Positions 56,349-64,000 of a stretch of DNA of 64,000 bases are shown here, in pieces. The DNA lies in contig ML991791.1 in NCBI GenBank assembly GCA_010094025.1, positions 124,001-188,000 of the forward strand. The letters are read 5' to 3'. Every line of letters starts with the position of its first letter. Positions within the stretch are counted from its first letter, which is position 1. Made by a program: the position numbers and the translations under genes. The stretch is from Viridothelium virens. Its lineage: Eukaryota; Ascomycota; Dothideomycetes; Trypetheliales; Trypetheliaceae. Under the pieces are notes generated by a model that ran no database searches, had not been told where the DNA came from, and saw nothing but the letters and a program-made list of their open reading frames with translations.

Positions 56349-57893
56349 ATGGATTCGGTCACGCAAGCTGTCGGGTCTCAAGACTCTGCCCACCTGGTCC
56401 CTCCACCGGCAGTTGACCAACCAAAGACTCCCACAGAAGAGCCAAAGTTCTTTTTTGAGTCCTCGTCATCTGGACCTGTTGCGTCACTTCAAACACCGCA
56501 AGCCGAAAGACTAGATCGCGGAAAACAAACTCCTCCACCACCGCCTACAAGCTCCATGACTCCACCGCCATCCACTCAAATACCAATGACAGAACCTTCA
56601 ATAACTCGCACCCCTGTGCAAGCGACCTCCGTTCTCTCGTCCCCTCCCCCAACCAATCGGGCCGATGAGATTTCTGGTGCGTCAGACACTTCGACACTGC
56701 CAGTGAATGAAGGACAGATACTCGCTGCAGACCTGAATGAGCTCCGATCGATGGCATTAGAAATGGCCAAGGATAATAAGGAGATGAGGGCGTCTGTCGC
56801 GCACTACAAGTTACAGCTAAACATGGCCTTCATCGAGAACCAGGAAGCTGCCAACCGTATGGCTGTAGAGCTAGATATGGCACAAAGAGAAGTCGAAGTT
56901 CTACAAGAGAATGAAGCCCGACGTCAGGAAACTGCAGCGATGACACCGATGCCAAATTGGCAAAATGTCAATAGCAGCCCGTACGATGCCTCCTACGTGA
57001 ATGATCTCCTTCTAAGGGTACAAACGCTGGAAGCCGACAAGAACCAACTCCAGAATATGGTCAGAAACTTGAAAAGGATTATCACTCACCAAGACGGCGA
57101 GATAAGCAGCCTTTCAGAACAAACCGACCAGCTCCGCAGTCGTATTCGCGAGAATCGCGAGCATATCAATCGTATGCGTCGGTCGAATGGACTAGGTATA
57201 TTTGAAGGGACACCTCGTTCTGAGGGCCTCGCTACGCCTTACCAGCAGACGCCTGTCCGTCGAAGTGCGCAAACTCCAAGCAGCAATCGTCACGTAGGAG
57301 GCTCCAATTTTGATACTTTACTTCTCGCCGACAAGATGCTTACTGAAGCTTCCCGATCGCATACGAGCAAGTCTCGTTCCGGGCATACGCGCAATGCGCA
57401 TTCTGTACCTTCTGTTCCGTCCACTCCATCTAGGTCTCGTCCTGTGAATGCAGCGACTGCAGCGAATTTCCGAACTCCACAGGCGCCTCCGAAGGCTGCT
57501 GCTACCATTTCGGCGCCGCACACTGCTCCTGTAGCACGTTACAAACCCATTGAGAGACACAACCGCAACAAGCGTGCCAATTCAGAGTCTACCATTTCGG
57601 AGTCTGACGATGACCGCACAAATGAAGATATTTCTGACAACGATGAGATTCCTGAGAGTCAGGCGAGTCGCTCGGCTACTGACTTGCTCAGACGTTCCAT
57701 GACCTCATCTCAGCAGTCTGCAGGAGGCAAGCCGAATTCATTCCAGACAAAACTCTATGGCCAGGTCAAGAAACCGATGATGGAGAAGCAAGGTGGAGGT
57801 GAGAAGAGGAAAATTAGCGGAGATGAAGTCGCTATTCCTATCTCCCCATCAAAGAAGGGAAGGACTGGTAGTATTGGGCTTGGTATACATTGA
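56349..57893 (+). CDS. Coiled-coil protein, Pro/Ser-rich, fungal hypothetical
   Basis: Single-exon frame of 514 aa. The ATG at 56349 sits in an excellent CACCATGG context; upstream only TTG is in frame. Residues 1-115 are disordered and rich in Pro, Thr and Ser. About 120-290 forms a long coiled coil in two blocks (LRSMALEMAKDNKEMR... and LLLRVQTLEADKNQLQN...) linked by a short loop. The rest is disordered and Ser/Thr/Pro-rich with an acidic patch (SESDDDRTNEDISDND) and a basic C-terminus ending near KKGRTGSIG. This layout suits a cytoskeletal, spindle-pole or scaffold protein, but I cannot name a family. Syntenic with the ribosomal protein gene 737 bp downstream. Confidence 0.8.
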   Translation: MDSVTQAVGSQDSAHLVPPPAVDQPKTPTEEPKFFFESSSSGPVASLQTPQAERLDRGKQTPPPPPTSSMTPPPSTQIPMTEPSITRTPVQATSVLSSPPPTNRADEISGASDTSTLPVNEGQILAADLNELRSMALEMAKDNKEMRASVAHYKLQLNMAFIENQEAANRMAVELDMAQREVEVLQENEARRQETAAMTPMPNWQNVNSSPYDASYVNDLLLRVQTLEADKNQLQNMVRNLKRIITHQDGEISSLSEQTDQLRSRIRENREHINRMRRSNGLGIFEGTPRSEGLATPYQQTPVRRSAQTPSSNRHVGGSNFDTLLLADKMLTEASRSHTSKSRSGHTRNAHSVPSVPSTPSRSRPVNAATAANFRTPQAPPKAAATISAPHTAPVARYKPIERHNRNKRANSESTISESDDDRTNEDISDNDEIPESQASRSATDLLRRSMTSSQQSAGGKPNSFQTKLYGQVKKPMMEKQGGGEKRKISGDEVAIPISPSKKGRTGSIGLGIH

Positions 57894-58629
57894 GAGATGG
57901 GGCGAAGTGCTTGTCCTAAACCTTTTGAATATGAGTCTATGATGTGAATGATCTGAGTGGGACAGCGTGGGAGGGTTAAGGATTCCTATAATCAAAGCAC
58001 AAAAGATCGGAGCCGGCGTGGGATCTACTGCCTTCAAAGAATCTTTGGAGTTGAGGATCTCTTATCGATGTCTCGCCACTCAAGGTCTAGGATTTACCTT
58101 AGAGATGATGGTATCGAGATTGAAGGCATTATTGGAAAGGGGAATGGGAAATGTGGACGATCGGACTTGAGCGTCGGTTTGTTTCGAAGAATTCCATCCC
58201 CACGCCACTGATGAACAGTGGACCTGTACACAAATGGGACTTTCAGCAGTAGATAGTTTTTCTGCAGTGATAAGCGACTTCCTGCAGCAGTGGATAATGA
58301 AGATACCAATCAAACTCTCAATTCTGTCAGGCATTGGTGCTTCCAGCTCATAAGAATACCTTGCCAGTTCTCCCGAGAGAAATTTTGAGATCAGTGCGGA
58401 GTCTAGATGAGAAGATATGGTGTACTAGAGGATTTTAATGCATTTTATTCAATATTGTAGTTCTTCGCCAAAGATTTGTCTCTACATGTACGGAGTAGTC
58501 CGTGCTGATATGACCATTGTGCACGGACCGCCCACACACCAGCAAGCGACAATTCAATTTGCACACGACCTCAGCACCACTTGCCCCAATTACGTCCACC
58601 ACCATCGTTCCGGATCGCGAGGTGTCACG
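57894..58629. other. Intergenic, promoter of eL13
   Basis: Spacer between the coiled-coil gene and eL13. Frames at 57957-58211 and its antisense partners have no motifs. The last 100 bp are C/A-rich, typical of a ribosomal protein leader. Confidence 0.45.
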
Positions 58630-59526
58630 ATGGTCTGTGAATCGTCGCAAAAAAAATGATTATTGCTAACTCAAAATATTACAGACGATCAAGCACAACC
58701 AGCAGATCCAGCATAACCACTTCCGCAAGGACTGGCAACGCCGTGTCCGCGTGCACTTCGACCAGGTAATTCCCCTCTCAACCCATCCTTGAGAGCAGTG
58801 GCGCCTGCGTCTGTAAAACTCGAATCAATATGATCTGACATGTCTCTTGTCCGACTCTAGCCCGGCAAGAAGAAATCTCGCCGTGATGCGCGTGCTGCCA
58901 GAGCAGCCAAACTAGCTCCTCGCCCCGTCGACAGACTACGTCCCATTGTGCGCTGCCCAACCATCAAATACAATCGTCGCGTACGTGCTGGACGAGGTTT
59001 TTCGCTTGCCGAACTCAAGGTACGCAGCCTATCATCTCGATACTCAATTTCCGTTCCACGTCAAACAAGTCCTAACCAATGCTTTTTCTCCAACAAACAG
59101 GAAGCCGGCATTTCCCGCAAACTCGCCCCTACAATCGGTATTGCTGTAGATCCACGACGCCAAAACCTCTCCGAAGAGTCAATCGCCGCCAACGTGGCTC
59201 GACTCCAAGAATACAAGAAGCGCCTTATCCTCTTCCCGCGCCGTGCTGGCAAGCCCAAGGAGGGTGACTCGTCTGCCAACGAAGTCAAGGCTGCCAAGAA
59301 CGGTCAAGGCACAGTCGATAAGATCATGGGCTCTCAACCTACGCGCAGAGGTCTCTTCCCGGTGGAGAACAAGGTCGAGATCCAGGAGGGGAAGAAGTCG
59401 GACTTTGAGAATGAGGAGAATGCGTACAGGAGATTGAGGGACGCTCGGAGTGAGGCGAGATTGGTTGGTGTGAGGGAGAAGAGAGCGAAGGCCAAGGCGG
59501 AGGAGGCTGCTGCTCAGAAGAAGTAG
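58630..59526 (+). CDS. RPL13: 60S ribosomal protein eL13
   Basis: Component of the large cytosolic ribosomal subunit. Four exons: the ATG alone (58630-58632), 58685-58765, 58861-59019 and 59101-59526, giving 222 aa. The first intron (58633-58684) begins GTCTGT directly after the ATG and contains GCTAAC; splicing gives MTIKHNQQIQHNHFRKDW, the family start. Other signatures: RRVRVHFDQPGKKKSRR, RPIVRCPTIKYNRRVRAGRGF, EAGISRKLAPTIGIAVD and SLQEYKKRL-like LQEYKKRLILFPR. The C-terminus is Lys/Ala-rich. Start-adjacent introns are common in fungal ribosomal protein genes. Confidence 0.95.
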
Positions 59527-60063
59527 ATGGAATGGCCTGACCTTCTATCGACTCTTCTTGTTTGCCATCTAAATGCTACGGGCGAGAAAGTGGTCCCACA
59601 CGACAACCCTTCTGCTGAAGCTACTCTGATTCTGTTGAATGACCAATCAAGTCATATAGACTGCAAAAATACTACAGTGCTACAATGTCTTAAGGCCATG
59701 CCTTCATCCCACTTATTGCCTCGCGGCTGTTTCGTAAATGTACTGACATCACCTGCCTTTTTCATCCCCAATGTGAGCAACCGGACGCACGCCGATGTTC
59801 TTTCCAGACCACCAAAATAACTGCAATTCAACCCAATCTATTGGTTGTGGGGGATTGCCACTAACTTTCGCATGCGCTAAGTTGGATATAAACTTTGTAC
59901 CCGAAGCGTCGTCACCGCGGTACCACAATCCTCAATTACCTTCTCCGCGCCCTCAACTTCCCTAATGTCTTCCAGCGTCCTTTGGAAGCTATCTCACGGT
60001 CAATTACAAAGTCATTGACCTTGGTTTCCTTTCTTCCTTCCAGCCTTTACTCCATTTTAATCA
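59527..60063. other. Intergenic, promoter of GPHR gene
   Basis: A short plus-strand frame directly after the eL13 stop (59527-59820) is 3' UTR by position. I see no other gene. Confidence 0.45.
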
Positions 60064-61755
60064 ATGCTGCCATCACCGGAAGATGACTGCGGCGACTGCG
60101 TTCCGGCCTATCTTCAGCGCAGGGCCAGCTCAGTCCATCCACTGGCCCTCGCCTTCAATTTATCTCCCTTTATTTTGACATTCACGCTTGTGGCGACTGT
60201 CGTGTTTAGGAAACTATTTCCTGTCCTTGCTGGACAACCTCCTACCAAAGATCAAGACGAGCGCATTCCATCCCCAAGCTATGCGATTAAGCGCTGGACA
60301 ACCCGCCTTGACGGCATCAGAAAGCTTTCGACCAGAGCAATCACCGCGAGCACCTTTTCAGTCAGCATTGCTCTATCAGCCGTACTCGCTGAGCTCATCC
60401 TTTGCGAAATATCGAATGCATTACATCCTGCGGCGCGTTCCCTTGCTCTAAACTTTACTCTCCCAACGCTTCTTTTCCTCCTCGTCCTCATCATCCCTGC
60501 ACTCGAAATTCGTACGGTGATTGCAGCTACGGGCATCGACTTTGGCAGTAGGAAGAAAACAACTGCCAGGTTAGCATGGGTTCTGGAACTCTCCGGAGTG
60601 GCAGCATGGCTCCTGTGCTTCTGGTGGATTGGAAAAGGGCTGCTTGGTTCATATCTACACGATGATACAGGCAGAGAACCACACACATTTAGTGAGGGCT
60701 GTCTAGAGCGAGTTGGCGTGATTGGCATATCCCTTATGGCATCATTGGCCGGGTTCGCAGCTGTCAGCTCCCTGTGGCAGACCTTTGGCGCTCGATCACA
60801 ACCCGTCTCAGAAGGGGACATTGCGCGCAAACAAGCTGGACTAGATGCCACCAACGACATGATCAGCACGAAGAAGTCACGTCTACGCGCACTGCAGCGA
60901 AGGGTAATGCAGGATCAGCCCTCCCCTGGCTTCATGAACCGGATCATGACCGCCTTCCAAGGCAACGACTCGCGATCCGAATTACATGCCCTAGAGATCG
61001 AAATCTCCGGCCTAGAAACCATGGCTCTCTCTCTCTCCGACTCCCTCACCAGCCTCCGCTCCCGCCGCGCAACCCAACAACGCAAGACGACCCCACTCGG
61101 TCGCGTCTTCACCATCTTCTCCTATCTCTTCGCCATCTACTGCGCCTACCGCCTCAGCAGCACCCTCCTCTCCACCCTCCGCCGCTGGACCTCGACCTTC
61201 CTCCCCTTCATCTCCGCGCCCTCGACCTCTGCCCCCTCCCCCTCTTCCTCCTCTAAATTCCCCACCACCCCCAGCACCAACGACCCCATCACCCTCACCC
61301 TCACCCTCCTCACCCGCTACTACTCGCCCAGCATCGACATCCCCACCACCACGCGCCTCCTGACCGTCGCCCTCTCCGCGCTCATGCTCCTCGCCCCCTT
61401 CAACGCCGTCCTGCAGACCGTCCTCCTCGTCTCCCGCCTCGCCCCCTCCTCCCTCCTCCGCCTCATCCGCTCCAATTCCCCACTGCTCGTCGGCCAGATC
61501 GCGGCGATGTACGTCATTGCTGCTGCATTGCTGCTGCGGAGCAGCGTCCCGGGTGACGTCGGTGGCGTGATTAGCGAGGCGTTGGGGGCGCCGCTGGAGC
61601 CGAGGTTTGTCGAGGGCTGGTTCGAGGGCTGGTTTTTGGTGAGTGGGGTTGTTACTGCGGTTGGGGTGGGGGTGAGTCGGAGGTTGGGGGGTGAGGAGTG
61701 GGGGGGTGGATGGGATGATGAAGGGGGGGAGGTGGAGATGGGGAAGAGGAGTTGA
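60064..61755 (+). CDS. Golgi pH regulator (GPHR/GPR89) homologue
   Basis: Multi-pass membrane protein of the GPHR family, anion-channel-like proteins that acidify the Golgi and are related to plant GTG ABA-binding proteins. Single exon, 563 aa. The N-terminal half has about five helices (residues 30-50, 95-118, 130-155, 180-200, 220-240). A central charged coiled region (about 255-345) with QAGLDATNDMI follows. The C-terminal ABA_GPCR-like half has helices near 365-385, 435-455, 480-500 and 515-535, with the family block RYYSPSIDIPTTTRLLT and NSPLLVGQIAAMY. From about 61030 the coding strand becomes extremely C-rich, and after 61560 it becomes G-rich, unlike the first half. Codon use shifts accordingly, but the frame stays open and family-like. 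Confidence 0.85.
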   Translation: MLPSPEDDCGDCVPAYLQRRASSVHPLALAFNLSPFILTFTLVATVVFRKLFPVLAGQPPTKDQDERIPSPSYAIKRWTTRLDGIRKLSTRAITASTFSVSIALSAVLAELILCEISNALHPAARSLALNFTLPTLLFLLVLIIPALEIRTVIAATGIDFGSRKKTTARLAWVLELSGVAAWLLCFWWIGKGLLGSYLHDDTGREPHTFSEGCLERVGVIGISLMASLAGFAAVSSLWQTFGARSQPVSEGDIARKQAGLDATNDMISTKKSRLRALQRRVMQDQPSPGFMNRIMTAFQGNDSRSELHALEIEISGLETMALSLSDSLTSLRSRRATQQRKTTPLGRVFTIFSYLFAIYCAYRLSSTLLSTLRRWTSTFLPFISAPSTSAPSPSSSSKFPTTPSTNDPITLTLTLLTRYYSPSIDIPTTTRLLTVALSALMLLAPFNAVLQTVLLVSRLAPSSLLRLIRSNSPLLVGQIAAMYVIAAALLLRSSVPGDVGGVISEALGAPLEPRFVEGWFEGWFLVSGVVTAVGVGVSRRLGGEEWGGGWDDEGGEVEMGKRS

Positions 61756-62585
61756 AAGGCGGGAAGGAGGAATTGAGAGGTGGCGAGGAGGAATTGAGAG
61801 GTAAGGATGAGGAAGGAAGGTGTGGGGGATGTGCGGCTCCTTCTTGTTTTATGGCGCTTGGGTTTGGGAGGATGTTTATGGATGGCCTGGGAGGACTGTG
61901 GGAAGCATGAGGGACCGCGGTTGAGTGAAGGCTTATTTGGCCTGATGTGAAATGAGTAAGTTCTAGAGGGATCATGGCGTTTTGAGATTCGGTGACCAGG
62001 TTTTGGACGGCAGTGGTCTGCATCTGTATGAGAGCATTGTAGTTCTAGCATTGTAGTAACTGCAGTATCGAGATAATTTAATACGCCGTCCGGCACGGAC
62101 CGATAAATATTTCATTTTAAGATTACGCCGTTGAAACCAAGGCGCTTGCGCTTATGGGTCGGATTTTTCTTGAGTGTCTAAATTGCTACAAGGAACGAAG
62201 AAAGATGAGATGAAAGGGAAGAATTGCCCCTGCCTAGATGTTACTGCGAATGGTGGTGCCGGAAGTAAGGGATTCAGACTTCAGCAGATAGATCTCTATT
62301 CGGGTAACGATAATGGCTGGCTAGCAAGCAGTGATTGCTTGTATAGGACAAGTGTCCAATCTTTACGCGAAGCATTGAGCTTAAATAAGAGTTTAGGCCA
62401 TAAATCTGCGTTATTAGCATACATTGAGATGACGTTCTGATATGTCGAATATCTTAAATGACTTTCCGGGTAAACTGCTAGCGGCGGGCGAGCATTAAGT
62501 TGGCTGAGAGGATATCGGAAAGAGATGAAAAGTGAAAAATATTTGTATATATTTGATTTTTGTAGCGCTGGGCTCCAAATTCCGG
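61756..62585. other. Intergenic between GPHR and tRNA-Leu
   Basis: Begins with a G-rich, GGAAGGAGGAATTGAGAGGT-type imperfect repeat near 61759-61800 at the 3' end of the GPHR gene. No gene seen in the rest. AT-rich just before the tRNA, as usual for tRNA 5' flanks. Confidence 0.45.
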
Positions 62586-62740
62586 GGTGAGATGGCCGAG
62601 CGGTTAAGGCGCCAGGTTAAGGTACAAAATCTTAACATTTGCGTATCCTGGTCGGGCAACCGGCGTGGGTTGTTGGTTTATCGTCCCTATACCGCACGAG
62701 ATGCATACTTACCCCTCATTAGCGAATCCCACTCTCATCA
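62586..62740 (+). tRNA. tRNA-Leu(AAG) with anticodon-loop intron and a T-loop insertion
   Basis: Acceptor arm GGTGAGA (62586-62592) pairs with TCTCATC (62733-62739); discriminator A is 62740. The D arm has the A box TGGCCGAGCGG. The anticodon stem CCAGG (62612-62616) pairs with CCTGG (62647-62651) around loop TTAAGGT, anticodon AAG at 62619-62621. The variable arm is long, as expected for leucine. A canonical 23-nt intron (62623-62645) sits after position 37 and contains CTTAA complementary to the anticodon region. T stem GTGGG (62665-62669) pairs with CCCAC (62728-62732), but the T loop TT/CGAAT is interrupted by 51 nt (62672-62722). Without both inserts the tRNA is fully paired and canonical. 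A T9 run follows as Pol III terminator. Confidence 0.85.
62672..62722 (+). other. 51-nt GT-AG insertion in the tRNA T loop (possible mRNA-type intron)
   Basis: Lies exactly between T-loop positions 55 and 56. Begins GTTGGT, ends CATTAG, and has TACTTAC at 62706-62712, whose A (62711) is 11 nt from the AG end, matching six of seven bases of TACTAAC. Its length equals several spliceosomal introns in this window. It contains no T4 run, so Pol III would not stop inside. It splits the B box GGTTCGAATCC. What removes it, if anything, is unknown. Confidence 0.6.
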
Positions 62741-62743
62741 ACA

Positions 62744-62752
62744 TTTTTTTTT
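62744..62752 (+). terminator. Pol III terminator of tRNA-Leu
   Basis: Run of nine T residues starting four bases after the discriminator base, the usual RNA polymerase III stop signal. Its preservation suggests the tRNA gene is not long dead. Confidence 0.8.
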
Positions 62753-63216
62753 GCTTTCTTCCCTGTTCATTGCCTCAATTGAACCTTGAAGGACCTTTTT
62801 TATTATAAGGATTTTGAATAGCGCTCTGATTCATGGATACCCGAAATATAACAGAAGCCGAAGAAAATTAGCTTTGGACATATTTACATGGAGTATCTAT
62901 TGTTGTGAACATCTTTTTTGCAATCTCCTCATTGCTTTTCATCATTACATGATGCTACGATGGTGTCGTAGCACCAGGAAACTTCTGCAAGCATTGCACC
63001 ATGTGGTGAAGGGATGGTAAGAAAAGGGATGATAAGACAAGGCATCGGTTGTAGAGTCATAATAAAATTAGATTATATGCATTTGGCCGGAAACACTGGC
63101 CTATGTGGACATAATTTTGGCAAACGGTCTTTAAAGCACTTGATGCTTTATCTAGGTATATTTCTTTATGCTTCAATTTTTCACGCAGACCCAACTACCT
63201 CAACGATGGCTAGTTC
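62753..63216. other. Intergenic, nothing recognised
   Basis: AT-rich spacer between the tRNA and the 3' end of the MFS gene. Only short plus-strand frames without motifs (62814-63020, 63014-63220). Confidence 0.45.
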
Positions 63217-64000
63217 TTAGCGAGTTAACCCTCTGACAGAGTTCGATGTCCCTGGCGCTTCCTCGACATCCTTGATCTCTCTGATAACGTTCTCCTCCTC
63301 TTGTCCGGCCGTGTCCTCAATCCCCTCTCCGGTGTTTCTCTCTTGGATAGCCTGAACAAGGCCCTTCTCAGTATCACCATTCTCCTTAGCCTTATCGAAA
63401 TGCGATTTTGCAGCTAGATGGGACTTCTCTTCCGTCCTGCCGTCTGCCGTGCCTGCTGTTTTGGTAATTTTCCACCCCTTGTCCCATCCCAGCCAACCGT
63501 CCTGCCATGGACCTCTTACAGCACAGGCCAGTAGCGCCATGCCTATACTGCCTACGCTATAACTCCCACTAGCAATCCAGCCTCCTTTCGCATAGAGATG
63601 ATTTCCCACCGCAGTGCCAACAAGCTGACCACAAAATGTGCTCACCATGAATGCGGTGTTGACACGGTTCCTAGCCTTTGGTGCAATAGCATATATGGCG
63701 CTTCGATTCGCGATCTGGCTAGTCTGCAGCCCCATGTCAAGAAGAAAAGCCTGGATGATGGGACCTGCGACGGTAGAGGACCCGGTGTAGGTGCCGATAA
63801 TGATACCGATCATGGCCAACCCTTCACCAAGGACAACGGAGAAGAGGGGAACGAAACGGTCGATGACCCGGCGAGCATAGAACGGCGAGAGCAACATTGC
63901 GGCAATACCGATCAGAGCGAAGAGACCAATGATGAGAGAAGAGTATTGATATGGAGGGGAGGCAAGCAAAAAAGTAAGCGTGGTCCAATAGGCGGTGAAT
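63217..64000 (-). CDS. MFS transporter, N-terminal part cut by window edge
   Basis: The frame is open from the right edge to the stop at 63217, with about 260 residues visible. It shows the C-terminal half of a major facilitator: helices SSLIIGLFALIGIAAMLLSPF, LFSVVLGEGLAMIGIIIG, the loop RRVIDRF (motif A-like in the second half), NTAFMVSTFCGQLVGTAVG, then a helix with GSIGMALLACAV. A hydrophilic tail of about 90 residues follows, rich in Lys, Glu and Asp. The frame continues sensibly upstream of the ATG at 63969 to the edge, so the real start is outside. The pattern with AIAPKARNRVNTAFM recalls MFS_1 members also found in bacteria; substrate unknown. Confidence 0.8.
   Translation of the reverse strand, partial: FTAYWTTLTFLLASPPYQYSSLIIGLFALIGIAAMLLSPFYARRVIDRFVPLFSVVLGEGLAMIGIIIGTYTGSSTVAGPIIQAFLLDMGLQTSQIANRSAIYAIAPKARNRVNTAFMVSTFCGQLVGTAVGNHLYAKGGWIASGSYSVGSIGMALLACAVRGPWQDGWLGWDKGWKITKTAGTADGRTEEKSHLAAKSHFDKAKENGDTEKGLVQAIQERNTGEGIEDTAGQEEENVIREIKDVEEAPGTSNSVRGLTR

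Noticed and set aside
61320-62096. 258-codon minus-strand frame rich in Pro and Ser
   Set aside because: It is the antisense of the C-rich and then G-rich end of the GPHR gene; low-complexity composition explains its openness and it shows no family features.
62586-62740. Simple call of an ordinary one-intron tRNA-Leu
   Set aside because: The T arm does not close unless 62672-62722 is removed, so the extra insertion must be stated.
1-64000. CRISPR arrays, bacterial operons, rRNA genes, LTR retroelements
   Set aside because: None seen: no regular spaced repeats, no rRNA-like sequence, and no long terminal repeats or polymerase motifs in any frame I read.

Overview
This window looks like nuclear DNA of a filamentous ascomycete (Pezizomycotina). 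Most genes carry short GT-AG introns of about 47 to 85 bp (up to 158 bp) with CTRAC-like branch sites. The gene families are fungal: STAND/NACHT proteins, PTH11-like rhodopsin-domain membrane proteins, a fungal terpene synthase, GMC oxidoreductases and DHA1-type MFS pumps. I cannot name genus or species. Gene models were built by eye from splice sites, reading-frame continuity and family motifs; no searches were run.

Layout. 1-3105: the start of a NACHT STAND gene running off the left edge (minus strand). 3.1-10.8 kb: gene-poor, with a heavily decayed gene near 7.1-9.1 kb and one small hypothetical gene. 10.8-25.4 kb: ordinary accessory and housekeeping genes: a rhodopsin-domain membrane protein, a purine nucleoside permease-family protein facing a methylthioadenosine phosphorylase, a GFA/CENP-V zinc protein, a broken methyltransferase, an intronless tyrosyl-tRNA synthetase, a multi-pass membrane protein and an APH-type kinase. 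25.4-33.6 kb: an AT-rich tract, a C2H2 zinc-finger gene, a second rhodopsin-domain protein and repeat-like DNA.

33.6-42.4 kb is a compact terpenoid gene cluster: cytochrome P450, sesquiterpene-type terpene synthase and two GMC oxidoreductases (one predicted secreted). The synthase and the first GMC gene share a divergent promoter of about 0.9 kb. The expected logic is cyclisation of a prenyl diphosphate, then P450 and flavin-dependent oxidation. 43.4-51.8 kb holds a large NACHT-ankyrin locus with two alpha/beta-hydrolase modules, apparently in decay. It lies between two direct copies of a decayed P450 exon and next to a MITE with perfect 40-bp inverted repeats. 52-64 kb returns to conserved genes: an MFS pump, a coiled-coil protein, ribosomal protein eL13, a Golgi-pH-regulator homologue, a tRNA-Leu gene and an MFS transporter cut by the right edge.

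The most unusual object is the tRNA-Leu(AAG) gene at 62586-62740. It has the normal anticodon-loop intron, and also a 51-nt insertion exactly between T-loop positions 55 and 56. That insertion has GT...AG ends, a TACTTAC branch-like motif and the length of this genome's mRNA introns, and it splits the internal B box. Without it, the tRNA is perfectly canonical.
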